5,453 nucleotides of DNA, taken from assembly GCA_011523725.1 (NCBI GenBank), contig WTGD01000031.1, forward strand, positions 1 through 5,453. The letters run 5' to 3'. Positions 1 to 5,448 of this stretch are shown in pieces. Source of the stretch: Nitrospinota bacterium (GTDB lineage Bacteria; UBA8248). Positions within the stretch are counted from its first letter, which is position 1; every line of letters starts with the position of its first letter. A program made the position numbers and the translations under genes. Under the pieces are notes generated by a model, which had not been told where the DNA came from, did not search any database, and saw only the letters and a program-made list of their open reading frames with translations.

Positions 1-885
1 TTTCACCATCAACCGGTTCAGCGCGCGGTTCGGCTGAATGAAGGATTCGGGCGATACGCCCAGGCATAGATCCGGGTGCTCCGTATCGGGCCGGTACCGC
101 GCCCGCCAGCGGGGCGGATCACCGGGTTCGCGTCTGCCGGCAGTGGCCTGCGAAAAGTGGTTTTCCTGGGCGAATTTCATCCAGGCGCTCAGGGTCCTGG
201 GGTCGATTTTCCAGTTTCCGCGGTCCCGGTGGCCCACCGCATGGAGATGAAGGCCCACGGACGCTCCCTCCTCTTCTCCGAGGGAGGTCATTTCCACGGC
301 TTCGATTTTTCTCGCTCTGGGTTCCGCCTGGAGGAGATGCCGGATCCGGGCGAGCGCGTCGGCGATGGGTCGTTCCACCAGCAGGCAGTCTTCGATTTGG
401 ACCAGCCGCCGCCCGCCCGGGGCGAAAAAGCCGATCGCGGTATCTCGTATCTGAAACCGCGCGCGCATGCGGTAGCGCGCCTCGTTGCCGGGGAGCGCGA
501 TGGTTTGCGCGGGAACGCCCAGGTTTATCTTGCCGATGCGGGTGAGGGTGTCGAGAAAGATTCGTTTCTTGGCTTCCGCCTGAGCCGTGGGCTCGATATG
601 CTGCAGGGGGCATCCCCCGCAGTCGCTCCAGTGCGCGCACGGGGGCGTGGTTCGCGCCGGCCCCGCCTGGATGATTTCTGTGAGTTCGCCGATCAGGTAC
701 TTCCCCTTCTCCTTGACGACGCGGAAGCGGACGGTGTCTCCGGGAACGGTCTTGGGGATGAATACGGCGCGGCGGTCCAGACGGGCCACGCCCGCTCCGC
801 CCGTGGCGATGCTCTCCACGCGAGCCTCGTAGAGATTCTCGTTTTGACTCAGGTCTTGCTCCGGAACGACTGTACTCACGGCCAT
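1..885 (-). CDS. 23S rRNA (uracil-C5)-methyltransferase, RlmD/RumA family, 3' end cut by window edge
   Basis: Predicted SAM-dependent enzyme that methylates C5 of a uracil in 23S rRNA (RlmD/RlmCD/TrmA superfamily). The frame stays open from an ATG at 885 to base 1, giving 295 residues without a stop. Residues 15-72 look like a TRAM RNA-binding domain (NENLYEARVESIATGGAGVA, then VFIPKTVPGD). A 4Fe-4S motif follows: C83, C89 and C92 in PPCAHWSDCGGCP, plus C167 in QIEDCLLVE, the same spacing class as RumA. YRMRARFQ (138-145) and FIQPN (282-286) match conserved family segments. The SAM-binding motifs and the catalytic Cys lie beyond the window. The start is supported by GAGG five bases upstream and an in-frame TAA just before it. 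It is divergent from the crotonase gene. The exact target uridine cannot be told from this part. Confidence 0.9.
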   Translation of the reverse strand, partial: MAVSTVVPEQDLSQNENLYEARVESIATGGAGVARLDRRAVFIPKTVPGDTVRFRVVKEKGKYLIGELTEIIQAGPARTTPPCAHWSDCGGCPLQHIEPTAQAEAKKRIFLDTLTRIGKINLGVPAQTIALPGNEARYRMRARFQIRDTAIGFFAPGGRRLVQIEDCLLVERPIADALARIRHLLQAEPRARKIEAVEMTSLGEEEGASVGLHLHAVGHRDRGNWKIDPRTLSAWMKFAQENHFSQATAGRREPGDPPRWRARYRPDTEHPDLCLGVSPESFIQPNRALNRLMVK

Positions 886-1070
886 CGGGCCCTCGTAGCA
901 TATATTTTACGAAAATAAGACATTTCTAATACAAACAAATTACGAATAATTTTGCAAGCATTTTTTCGTTTTTACTTTTCGGAAGATTTCGGGCGATAAT
1001 CCAGGAAATTTCAGGGTGAGCGAATATATTCCGGGAAGCGTCCGGCTTCTGTCCGGGGGAGGGGATGAAA
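886..1070. promoter_or_regulatory. AT-rich divergent intergenic region, presumed to hold both promoters
   Basis: This gap separates the leftward methyltransferase gene from the rightward crotonase gene, so promoters for both are expected here. Bases 901-980 contain only 17 G/C of 80, in sharp contrast with the GC-rich genes on each side. I see no convincing consensus promoter. On the plus strand GATAAT at 995-1000 could be a -10 box but has only a poor -35 at the right distance. On the minus strand TAAAAT just before the methyltransferase gene is a possible -10, also without a good -35. The role is inferred from position and composition. Confidence 0.35.
1058..1062 (+). promoter_or_regulatory. 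Ribosome-binding site deciding the crotonase start
   Basis: GGAGG lies within a G-rich run. It is only 2 bases from the ATG at 1065 but 8 bases from the ATG at 1071. Normal Shine-Dalgarno spacing therefore favours 1071. Confidence 0.6.
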
Positions 1071-1793
1071 ATGCCGTCTGTTCGGTATGAGAAGGAAAAT
1101 GCACTGGGCCGCGTCACGCTCGCACGCGCCTCCGAGGCGAACCGCCTCACTTTCGAGATGATGGAAGAACTCACGCAAGCCCTTCTGCAAGCGGGCGAGG
1201 AGTGCGACGTCATTTTGCTGAGCGGGGAGGGAGCGGATTTTTGCGCGGGCAGGGAAAGCGTGCGCGGCGGCGCCGGGCTGCCGCCGGTGAACGTGATAAG
1301 GGAGCGCTTCCGGCGGATCGTGAAGATGAACGACGCCCTGGAATTCTCTCCCGCCGTGACGGTGGCGGCCTTGAGAGGCCGCGCATACGGGCCGGGGGCG
1401 GGGCTCGTCAGCCGCGCCGACATCGTCCTGGCTTCGGATACAGCGCGAATCGCCTTTCCCGAGATCAAGGAGGGCTTTCCGCCCACCGTGGTCATCAGCC
1501 ATCTGGCGAGAAAGTTGAGTCGCCGCGATGGCTTCGAGATGGTCATCACGGGGCGTGAGATCGACGCCGAAGAGGGCAGGCGCATCGGCATGGTGAACCA
1601 TGTGGTAGCGGATGGAAAATTGGACGCAGAGGCCGAGCGCCTGTGCGCGGAGTTGTGCGCTCTGGGCGGCGATTCGCTCAAGCCGACCAAGAGTTTCTAC
1701 CGTTTCGCGGAGACGGCGAGGCCCGAGGCGAACGCGGATCACGCGGTCAACCTCATCGCCAACGCGATACACTCGAAAGGAAACGTCGGATAG
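1071..1793 (+). CDS. Enoyl-CoA hydratase/isomerase (crotonase) family protein with altered active-site loop
   Basis: Crotonase-fold protein of 240 residues, slightly shorter than the usual 255-265. Family members act on acyl-CoA thioesters through an oxyanion hole (hydration, isomerisation, hydrolysis and others). The first oxyanion segment is ADFCAGRE (55-62). The family signature spans VAALRGRAYGPGAGLVSRAD (98-117) and fits the PROSITE crotonase pattern except that proline (P108) sits in the middle of the normally Ala/Gly triplet. By alignment to rat mitochondrial hydratase, the position of Glu144 is a glycine (G111), while the Glu164 equivalent is kept (E131 in FPEI). Two-Glu hydration is therefore doubtful; a one-acid isomerase-like or other crotonase reaction is more likely. 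An alternative ATG at 1065 adds two residues but sits too close to the ribosome-binding site. The ThDP enzyme gene follows 119 bases downstream on the same strand and may be co-transcribed. The substrate is unknown. Confidence 0.9.
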   Translation: MPSVRYEKENALGRVTLARASEANRLTFEMMEELTQALLQAGEECDVILLSGEGADFCAGRESVRGGAGLPPVNVIRERFRRIVKMNDALEFSPAVTVAALRGRAYGPGAGLVSRADIVLASDTARIAFPEIKEGFPPTVVISHLARKLSRRDGFEMVITGREIDAEEGRRIGMVNHVVADGKLDAEAERLCAELCALGGDSLKPTKSFYRFAETARPEANADHAVNLIANAIHSKGNVG

Positions 1794-1897
1794 TCCGAGG
1801 CCTTTGACGAAACGCGCGCGCGGGGCCTAATCTCGACGGACGAAAAATTTCAGGGGAAAACGGAGCACGATGGATGGCGTTCGCTTCGTCGTTTTTT

Positions 1898-1903
1898 AAG
1901 GAG
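1898..1903 (+). promoter_or_regulatory. Ribosome-binding site of the ThDP enzyme gene
   Basis: AAGGAG lies 9 bases before the ATG at 1913 and supports that start. A weaker GGAG (1862-1865) stands 8 bases before an in-frame ATG at 1874, so a 13-residue longer product remains possible. Confidence 0.65.
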
Positions 1904-1912
1904 AACGGATTG

Positions 1913-3577
1913 ATGGTGAGCATGACGGCTGGACACGCGGTGGCGGATGCGCTCGCGAAACTGGGGGTAAGGCACGTAATCGGCATGGCGGGCTCGTGCA
2001 TGATCGAGATATTGGACGGGATGTACGGGCGCGAGGACATCTCCTTCCTCACGGTGCGCCACGAGCAGAGCGCCGCCCTGATGGCGGACGCCTACGCGCG
2101 GCTCACGGGAGAGGTGGGCGTGTGCATGGCGACCAACGGGCCCGGGGCCACGAACCTCGTCACCGGCGTGGCGCACTCGATGATGGCGCAAAGCCCGGTG
2201 CTCGTCATTACCGGCGCGCCCATGATGAAGGACACCTTCCGCGAGTCCACCCAGGAACTCGACCAGATCGCCATGTTCGCCCCCATGGTGAAGTGGTCGG
2301 TTCAGGTGAGAAAACCCGAGCGCGCCTTCGACGTCATCAACGAGGCGTATCATGTAGCGACCTCCGGTGTGCCCGGCCCCGTGCACGTCGACCTGCCGCG
2401 CGACGTGTTGAACGAGACGGCGGAGTATCCGGAAGGAAACGGCGCGGCCCCCATGAGCCGGGCGCGGCTCGCCCCCGACCCCGAGGCGGTCGCGCGTGCG
2501 GCGGCGCTGCTCGGCTCCGCCGAGCGGCCCCTGCTCATCGGCGGCGGCGGCGTGCTCTGGGACGAGTCGAGCGGCGATCTGACAGCGCTGGCCGAAGCGC
2601 TCGACGCCCCCATCATGACCTCCACGGGCAGGGACGACGTGGTTCCGAACGGACATCCCCTGTTCCTGGGTTCGATCGGGCGCGGGACGCTCCCCGAGGC
2701 GCACGCGCTTTTCGAGAGGGCGGACGTCGTGTTCGCCGTCGGCACGAGGCTCGCGCACTCGACCACGTTCTTACGGCCCGATTTCTTCGGGGGCGCCAAG
2801 CTCATTCACGCGGCCGTGGACCCGCATAACATCGGCCGCAACTTCGCCACCGAGGTAGGGATGAACGCGGAGGCGGGGCTTGCGCTCCGGGCCGTGCTCG
2901 GCGCGCTGGGCGATAAGACGGCGCGCCCCGCGTGGCGCGCGGAAGCCGCCTCAGTGCGCGACGCGCAGGAGAAACACCGCGAGCGCGCTCTGGAATACGG
3001 CGGGAAGCCCATCGACCCCCGTCGCGCGCAGATGGCCCTCGCCAGGGTCCTGCCCGAGAACACCATCATCACGAACGACGCGGGCAGCGCCGCGGGCTAT
3101 ATCTATGAATACCAGAGGTTCGACCAGGCCAGGAGTTTCGTGGCCCCGCAGGATCTGGCGGCCATCGGCATCGGCTATCCCCTGGGGCTGGGAGCCAAGC
3201 TGGCGCGTCCGCATCAGAAGGTCGTCACCATCAGCGGCGACGGCGCTTTCCTGTGCAACGGGGCGGAGCTCGAGACCGCGATGCGGGAGAACCTGCCGAC
3301 CGTCTGCGTCATCCTGAACAATTTCAACCTGGGCTCCGAGCGCGCCTACCAGAAACATTTCTACGATGGGCGCTACATCGCCGACGCCATCGGGAACCCC
3401 AGGTTCGACGAGTACGCGCGCGTCTTCGGCGCGGCGGGCTATAGGGTGGAGGATCCTGAGGATCTCGAGGATGTCTACGCCCAGGCCCTCAAGGAAGAAG
3501 GCCCCGCCGTGGTGGACGTGATCATCGACCAGGACGTCTTCCCCGAACCGAGGCGCAAGGACGCGGTGAAGAAGTAG
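1913..3577 (+). CDS. Thiamine-diphosphate-dependent enzyme, acetolactate synthase / sulfoacetaldehyde acetyltransferase-like
   Basis: Cytosolic ThDP enzyme of 554 residues with the three-domain layout of the acetolactate synthase (ALS) superfamily. The N-terminal pyrimidine-binding domain (about 4-170) contains the catalytic Glu51 in VRHEQSAALMADAYAR and the NGPGATN segment. A central domain follows (about 190-330). The C-terminal diphosphate domain (about 370-530) has the metal/ThDP motif G442-D443-G444, 24 residues, then N469-N470. The stretch after the motif (LGSERAYQ, then FYDGRYIADAIGNP) and the C-terminus (FPEPRRKDAVKK) recall sulfoacetaldehyde acetyltransferase (Xsc) as much as ALS; this comparison is from memory. 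No small regulatory ALS subunit is adjacent, which argues against the biosynthetic IlvB. The upstream crotonase gene suggests a shared acyl-CoA or 2-keto acid pathway, but the reaction is not determined. The start at 1913 was chosen for its ribosome-binding site and because family members begin just before the TAGHAVADAL-like helix; 1874 (567 residues) is the alternative. Confidence 0.92.
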   Translation: MVSMTAGHAVADALAKLGVRHVIGMAGSCMIEILDGMYGREDISFLTVRHEQSAALMADAYARLTGEVGVCMATNGPGATNLVTGVAHSMMAQSPVLVITGAPMMKDTFRESTQELDQIAMFAPMVKWSVQVRKPERAFDVINEAYHVATSGVPGPVHVDLPRDVLNETAEYPEGNGAAPMSRARLAPDPEAVARAAALLGSAERPLLIGGGGVLWDESSGDLTALAEALDAPIMTSTGRDDVVPNGHPLFLGSIGRGTLPEAHALFERADVVFAVGTRLAHSTTFLRPDFFGGAKLIHAAVDPHNIGRNFATEVGMNAEAGLALRAVLGALGDKTARPAWRAEAASVRDAQEKHRERALEYGGKPIDPRRAQMALARVLPENTIITNDAGSAAGYIYEYQRFDQARSFVAPQDLAAIGIGYPLGLGAKLARPHQKVVTISGDGAFLCNGAELETAMRENLPTVCVILNNFNLGSERAYQKHFYDGRYIADAIGNPRFDEYARVFGAAGYRVEDPEDLEDVYAQALKEEGPAVVDVIIDQDVFPEPRRKDAVKK

Positions 3578-3631
3578 GGAAGTAAACGGTTCGGGTTCAT
3601 TTCCCTCGCTTGGGATTACTTAATTCTACAG

Positions 3632-3653
3632 GGACAACCCCCCGTGGTTGTCC
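3632..3653. repeat. Hairpin 1: 8-bp stem, 6-base loop
   Basis: GGACAACC, loop CCCCGT, GGTTGTCC: a perfect 8-bp stem. It has the same size and shape as the hairpin that begins 7 bases further on. It lies 54 bases after the stop of the ThDP gene, but no T-run follows it, so it is not a classic intrinsic terminator. It is probably part of a palindromic repeat unit. Confidence 0.7.
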
Positions 3654-3660
3654 TCTACGA

Positions 3661-3682
3661 GGACAGGCGCAGGGGCCTGTCC
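3661..3682. repeat. Hairpin 2: 8-bp stem, 6-base loop
   Basis: GGACAGGC, loop GCAGGG, GCCTGTCC: a perfect 8-bp stem. Because both hairpins use GGACA/TGTCC arms, an alternative middle stem (TGTCCT at 3649-3654 with AGGACA at 3660-3665, loop CTACG) can also form and would exclude both. It ends in CCCTACG, the reverse complement of the CGTAGGG that opens the third palindrome. Confidence 0.7.
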
Positions 3683-3725
3683 CTACGATGTCTCTGGTTC
3701 GTTACGTTCGAGATTTTTTGCTTTC

Positions 3726-3753
3726 GTAGGGGCGGTTCGCGAACCGCCCCTAC
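3726..3753. repeat. Perfect 28-base palindrome, possible terminator
   Basis: The left half GTAGGGGCGGTTCG is followed directly by its exact reverse complement CGAACCGCCCCTAC, so there are 14 paired positions with no spacer. On the plus strand it is followed by TATTATTTT, which gives it a loose resemblance to an intrinsic terminator for the ThDP gene. It sits 25 bases beyond the hipA stop on the other strand. Length, GC content and symmetry also fit a dispersed REP-like or MITE-like repeat; copy number elsewhere would decide. Confidence 0.75.
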
Positions 3754-3778
3754 TATTATTTTGCTTCCGCGCACTGCA

Positions 3779-5101
3779 TCATGATGTCGACTTCCAATGT
3801 TCCAGCAGACGCAGCCGTCGTCGGAAACCATTCGTAACGCTCTCCAAAAGCGGTTCGGGGAAATCGGGCGGCATATCATCCCCCACGTTCGAGACCGCCG
3901 CTTCTCCTCGGTCGAGAAGCTCTTCGAATATCTCCCGAACGATGCTTTCTCCCATGCTGGAAGCTGCAGCTGTTTGCAGAAAATGGCGAGGCATGATCTC
4001 GTTCACGACGTAGTGGCGATTCTTACCGACCGCCATGGCCATCTTTAGCTGACGCTGCCGGAGTTGGCCCGCATCGAAGTTCGGCTGAACCGACATCACG
4101 TCATAGAACGGCGTCAGTGAGAACCCGCTGTGAGGATGAAGAAACAGACTGAAGTTCTTGGCATGACCGTCGATGGCGGCGAGAAGCCAGAAGACGACGG
4201 CTGCCTTCATGATCATCTTGCGATCATGTTCCGGTCTATCACTGCCCATGAACAAATCGAGCAGGTCGGGAAGCCCCGGTCCGCCGTCGCTCTCGTATTT
4301 ACGTGCCGAGGGAACGGAAAGCGCCTGGCAGCAATCTTCCTGCGGCAGGCGCAGGAGGCGTCCGTCTTTCGCCCAGTGCCGGTCGAATCGTTCCACGATC
4401 AGCGTTTTCTTATCGCCGAACGTCTCCATGCGGGTGTCGGCCGCAGGCAGGCCGAGCATGGCGATGAGCCGCATGCAAAGATGTTCGTTTTCGACGGAAA
4501 GCGAGAGATCCACCCCGTCATCGCGCCGCCCTATTTCCGGTTTGAGAATATGGGTCGTCGCGGTCGTTCCATGCGGGATGCGCCATTCATTGTTCCAGTA
4601 GAGGAGGGCGGTTTTTTCCTGCGCGCCGGCGAGTGAAATTCGGAACCCTCTATTTTCGCCGACACCAAGCGGGGTAGTACCCAGATTGGCGAGTATCTTG
4701 CCAATCTCGTCGTCACTGACAGCATGTCCATCGATCAATCCAGCCGGGCCGGGTTCTTCTCCTTCTGGAAGAAACTGCATGGCGCCGACGCAGTCGCGGC
4801 CGACCGCGCGTAGTAGGCTTACGGTATCCGAGCCATCCGCTTGGGTCCGTGCGGCCATTTTATCGCGGATGTCGAAATTGTCCGGGAGTAGATTGTCGAA
4901 CACGGTTTCGACCAGCGGGCCAATATAGCGGTCTTCGCGTAGCGGCAAGGAGCGTGAAACCGGAAAACTGTACTCCAATGCGAGCCAACTCTCATCGTAT
5001 CGAAAATCTATGGCTCCGCTCGCCGCCTTGTGCAGCCACCCGACGAGGAGGCTGTTCAGATAGACAGCCAGCGATATGTAGGTGTGTCTTCTTGCTGTCA
5101 G
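3779..5101 (-). CDS. hipA: HipA-type serine/threonine kinase toxin, probable CTG start
   Basis: Toxin kinase of the HipBA system. E. coli HipA phosphorylates glutamyl-tRNA synthetase, halting translation and promoting persistence. With the CTG start it has 440 residues, the E. coli length. The N-terminal subdomain (about 9-110) includes LAVYLNSLLVGWL, SRSLPLRED and FDNLLPDN. The HipA_C kinase part carries FRISLAGAQEKTALL (S156, equivalent to autophosphorylated Ser150), THILKPEIG (K187, equivalent to Lys181), LPQEDCCQ...KYESDGGPG, the catalytic loop DGHAKNFS (D311, N316) and FYD (D334, metal). All key residues are present, so an active kinase is expected. No ATG, GTG or TTG occurs in frame until TTG at 4978, which would remove 41 conserved residues. 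CTG at 5101 overlaps the hipB stop as CTGA and has GGAGGT 6 bases upstream. It is translationally coupled to hipB and faces the ThDP gene. Confidence 0.95.
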   Translation of the reverse strand: MTARRHTYISLAVYLNSLLVGWLHKAASGAIDFRYDESWLALEYSFPVSRSLPLREDRYIGPLVETVFDNLLPDNFDIRDKMAARTQADGSDTVSLLRAVGRDCVGAMQFLPEGEEPGPAGLIDGHAVSDDEIGKILANLGTTPLGVGENRGFRISLAGAQEKTALLYWNNEWRIPHGTTATTHILKPEIGRRDDGVDLSLSVENEHLCMRLIAMLGLPAADTRMETFGDKKTLIVERFDRHWAKDGRLLRLPQEDCCQALSVPSARKYESDGGPGLPDLLDLFMGSDRPEHDRKMIMKAAVVFWLLAAIDGHAKNFSLFLHPHSGFSLTPFYDVMSVQPNFDAGQLRQRQLKMAMAVGKNRHYVVNEIMPRHFLQTAAASSMGESIVREIFEELLDRGEAAVSNVGDDMPPDFPEPLLESVTNGFRRRLRLLEHWKSTS

Positions 5102-5352
5102 AACAGCACCTCCATATCATCTCTCGCGTTGCGTCTGCGTGGTCGTACGACCAATTCCAGATCCAGCGCTGCGAGAGAGGCCATCAGGGTGTGGAGCCTG
5201 CTTGCCGATGAGCCACCCTCCAGCTTGGAAATGGTGGCTTGGCGCATGTGGATTTTTTCGCCGAGCCCAGCCTGCGTGAAACCATGCTGTTTGCGGACCC
5301 GTCGCAGAACCGCTCCCAGTTGCTTTTCCGATCGGGTAACATGCTCGCTCAT
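5098..5352 (-). CDS. hipB: HipB-type HTH antitoxin and operon repressor
   Basis: Small DNA-binding antitoxin of 84 residues (E. coli HipB has 88). It is expected to dimerise, bind and neutralise HipA, and repress its own operon. An XRE/Cro-type helix-turn-helix covers about residues 12-66. The DNA-reading part is TQAGLGEKIHMRQATISKLE (26-45), with the family-typical Thr-Gln opening and the ATISKLE end. A beta-strand-like LDLELVVRPR (63-72) follows, as in HipB dimerisation strands, then a short tail ending MEVLF. The start at 5352 is set by AGGAGG 8 bases upstream; a longer frame to 5403 would have to begin inside the promoter. Its last codons contain the hipA ribosome-binding site, and its TGA stop overlaps the hipA start. 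Confidence 0.95.
   Translation of the reverse strand: MSEHVTRSEKQLGAVLRRVRKQHGFTQAGLGEKIHMRQATISKLEGGSSASRLHTLMASLAALDLELVVRPRRRNARDDMEVLF
5108..5113 (-). promoter_or_regulatory. Ribosome-binding site of hipA inside hipB
   Basis: Read on the minus strand, GGAGGT (5113 to 5108) lies within hipB codons 80-82 (Met-Glu-Val). It is 6 bases before the CTG at 5101, which is ideal spacing. This is the main evidence for the CTG start. Confidence 0.75.
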
Positions 5353-5360
5353 CTTCTTTA

Positions 5361-5366
5361 CCTCCT
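5361..5366 (-). promoter_or_regulatory. Ribosome-binding site of hipB
   Basis: AGGAGG on the minus strand stands 8 bases before the hipB ATG at 5352. It decides this start over the upstream in-frame ATG at 5403. Confidence 0.85.
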
Positions 5367-5374
5367 CAAAATTT

Positions 5375-5403
5375 ATTATACGGTAAGACGTATAATATAT
5401 CAA
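5375..5403 (-). promoter_or_regulatory. Sigma-70 promoter of hipBA
   Basis: Minus-strand -35 TTGATA (5403 to 5398), a 17-base spacer, then -10 TATAAT (5380 to 5375). This is 5/6 and 6/6 of consensus with optimal spacing. The expected start of transcription is near 5368, giving a leader of about 15 bases that holds little besides the ribosome-binding site. Operator 1 covers the -10 and spacer, so bound HipB would block RNA polymerase. Confidence 0.8.
5377..5394. promoter_or_regulatory. HipB operator 1 (TATAC-N8-GTATA)
   Basis: TATAC, 8 bases, GTATA. The symmetry extends outward to 9-base arms TATTATACG and CGTATAATA around a 6-base centre (5374-5397). It overlaps the -10 box and spacer of the hipBA promoter. 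The architecture equals the E. coli hip operator TATCC-N8-GGATA with a changed arm base. Confidence 0.8.
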
Positions 5404-5421
5404 TATACGTTTAATCGTATA
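5404..5421. promoter_or_regulatory. HipB operator 2 (TATAC-N8-GTATA)
   Basis: TATAC, 8 bases, GTATA. The symmetry extends to arms AATATACG and CGTATATT (5402-5423). It lies immediately upstream of the -35 box and starts exactly 27 bases from operator 1. Confidence 0.78.
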
Positions 5422-5430
5422 TTTTATTTT

Positions 5431-5448
5431 TATACGTTATACAGTATA
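5431..5448. promoter_or_regulatory. HipB operator 3 (TATAC-N8-GTATA)
   Basis: TATAC, 8 bases, GTATA, with arms extending to TTTATAC and GTATAAA (5429-5450). The inner symmetric C/G pair found in operators 1 and 2 is broken on one side (AGTATA instead of CGTATA), so it may bind more weakly. It starts 27 bases from operator 2. More copies could lie beyond the window edge. Confidence 0.72.

Larger units (their letters stand above)
3578..3778. other. Convergent intergenic region with three palindromes, no gene
   Basis: The ThDP gene and hipA end facing each other across these 201 bases. I see no plausible coding frame. The content is two short hairpins and one perfect palindrome (listed separately), each bordered by CTAC/GTAG-type ends. 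Such a region would be expected to stop transcription from both sides. Confidence 0.6.

Noticed and set aside
119..901. Minus-strand open frame starting at 901
   Set aside because: It is a shifted shadow of the real methyltransferase frame (start 885), rich in Arg/Gly/Pro as expected for an off-frame reading of GC-rich DNA.
76..918. Long plus-strand open frame of about 280 codons
   Set aside because: It is antisense to the methyltransferase frame, which shows TRAM, Cys-rich 4Fe-4S and FIQPN motifs; the plus-strand translation resembles no protein family.
926..1772. Minus-strand frames opposite the crotonase gene
   Set aside because: The plus-strand frame carries the crotonase signature; the opposite frames have no recognisable motif.
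1798..1828. Inverted AGGCC/GGCCT after the crotonase stop as a terminator
   Set aside because: The stem is only 5 bp with a loop of about 21 bases and no T-run.
1850..2758. Minus-strand 302-codon frame opposite the ThDP gene
   Set aside because: It is a low-complexity, His/Arg/Gly-rich antisense reading of an unmistakable ThDP enzyme gene.
4130..4636. Plus-strand 168-codon frame inside hipA
   Set aside because: It is antisense to the conserved HipA kinase core, including the DGHAKN catalytic loop, and shows no family resemblance.
3779..4978. hipA beginning at TTG 4978 (399 residues)
   Set aside because: This cuts into conserved N-terminal sequence and lacks a good ribosome-binding site; the CTG at 5101 explains length, spacing and operon overlap better.
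5098..5403. hipB beginning at ATG 5403 (101 residues)
   Set aside because: That start would lie in the -35 box, upstream of the predicted transcription start, and the AGGAGG correctly serves 5352.
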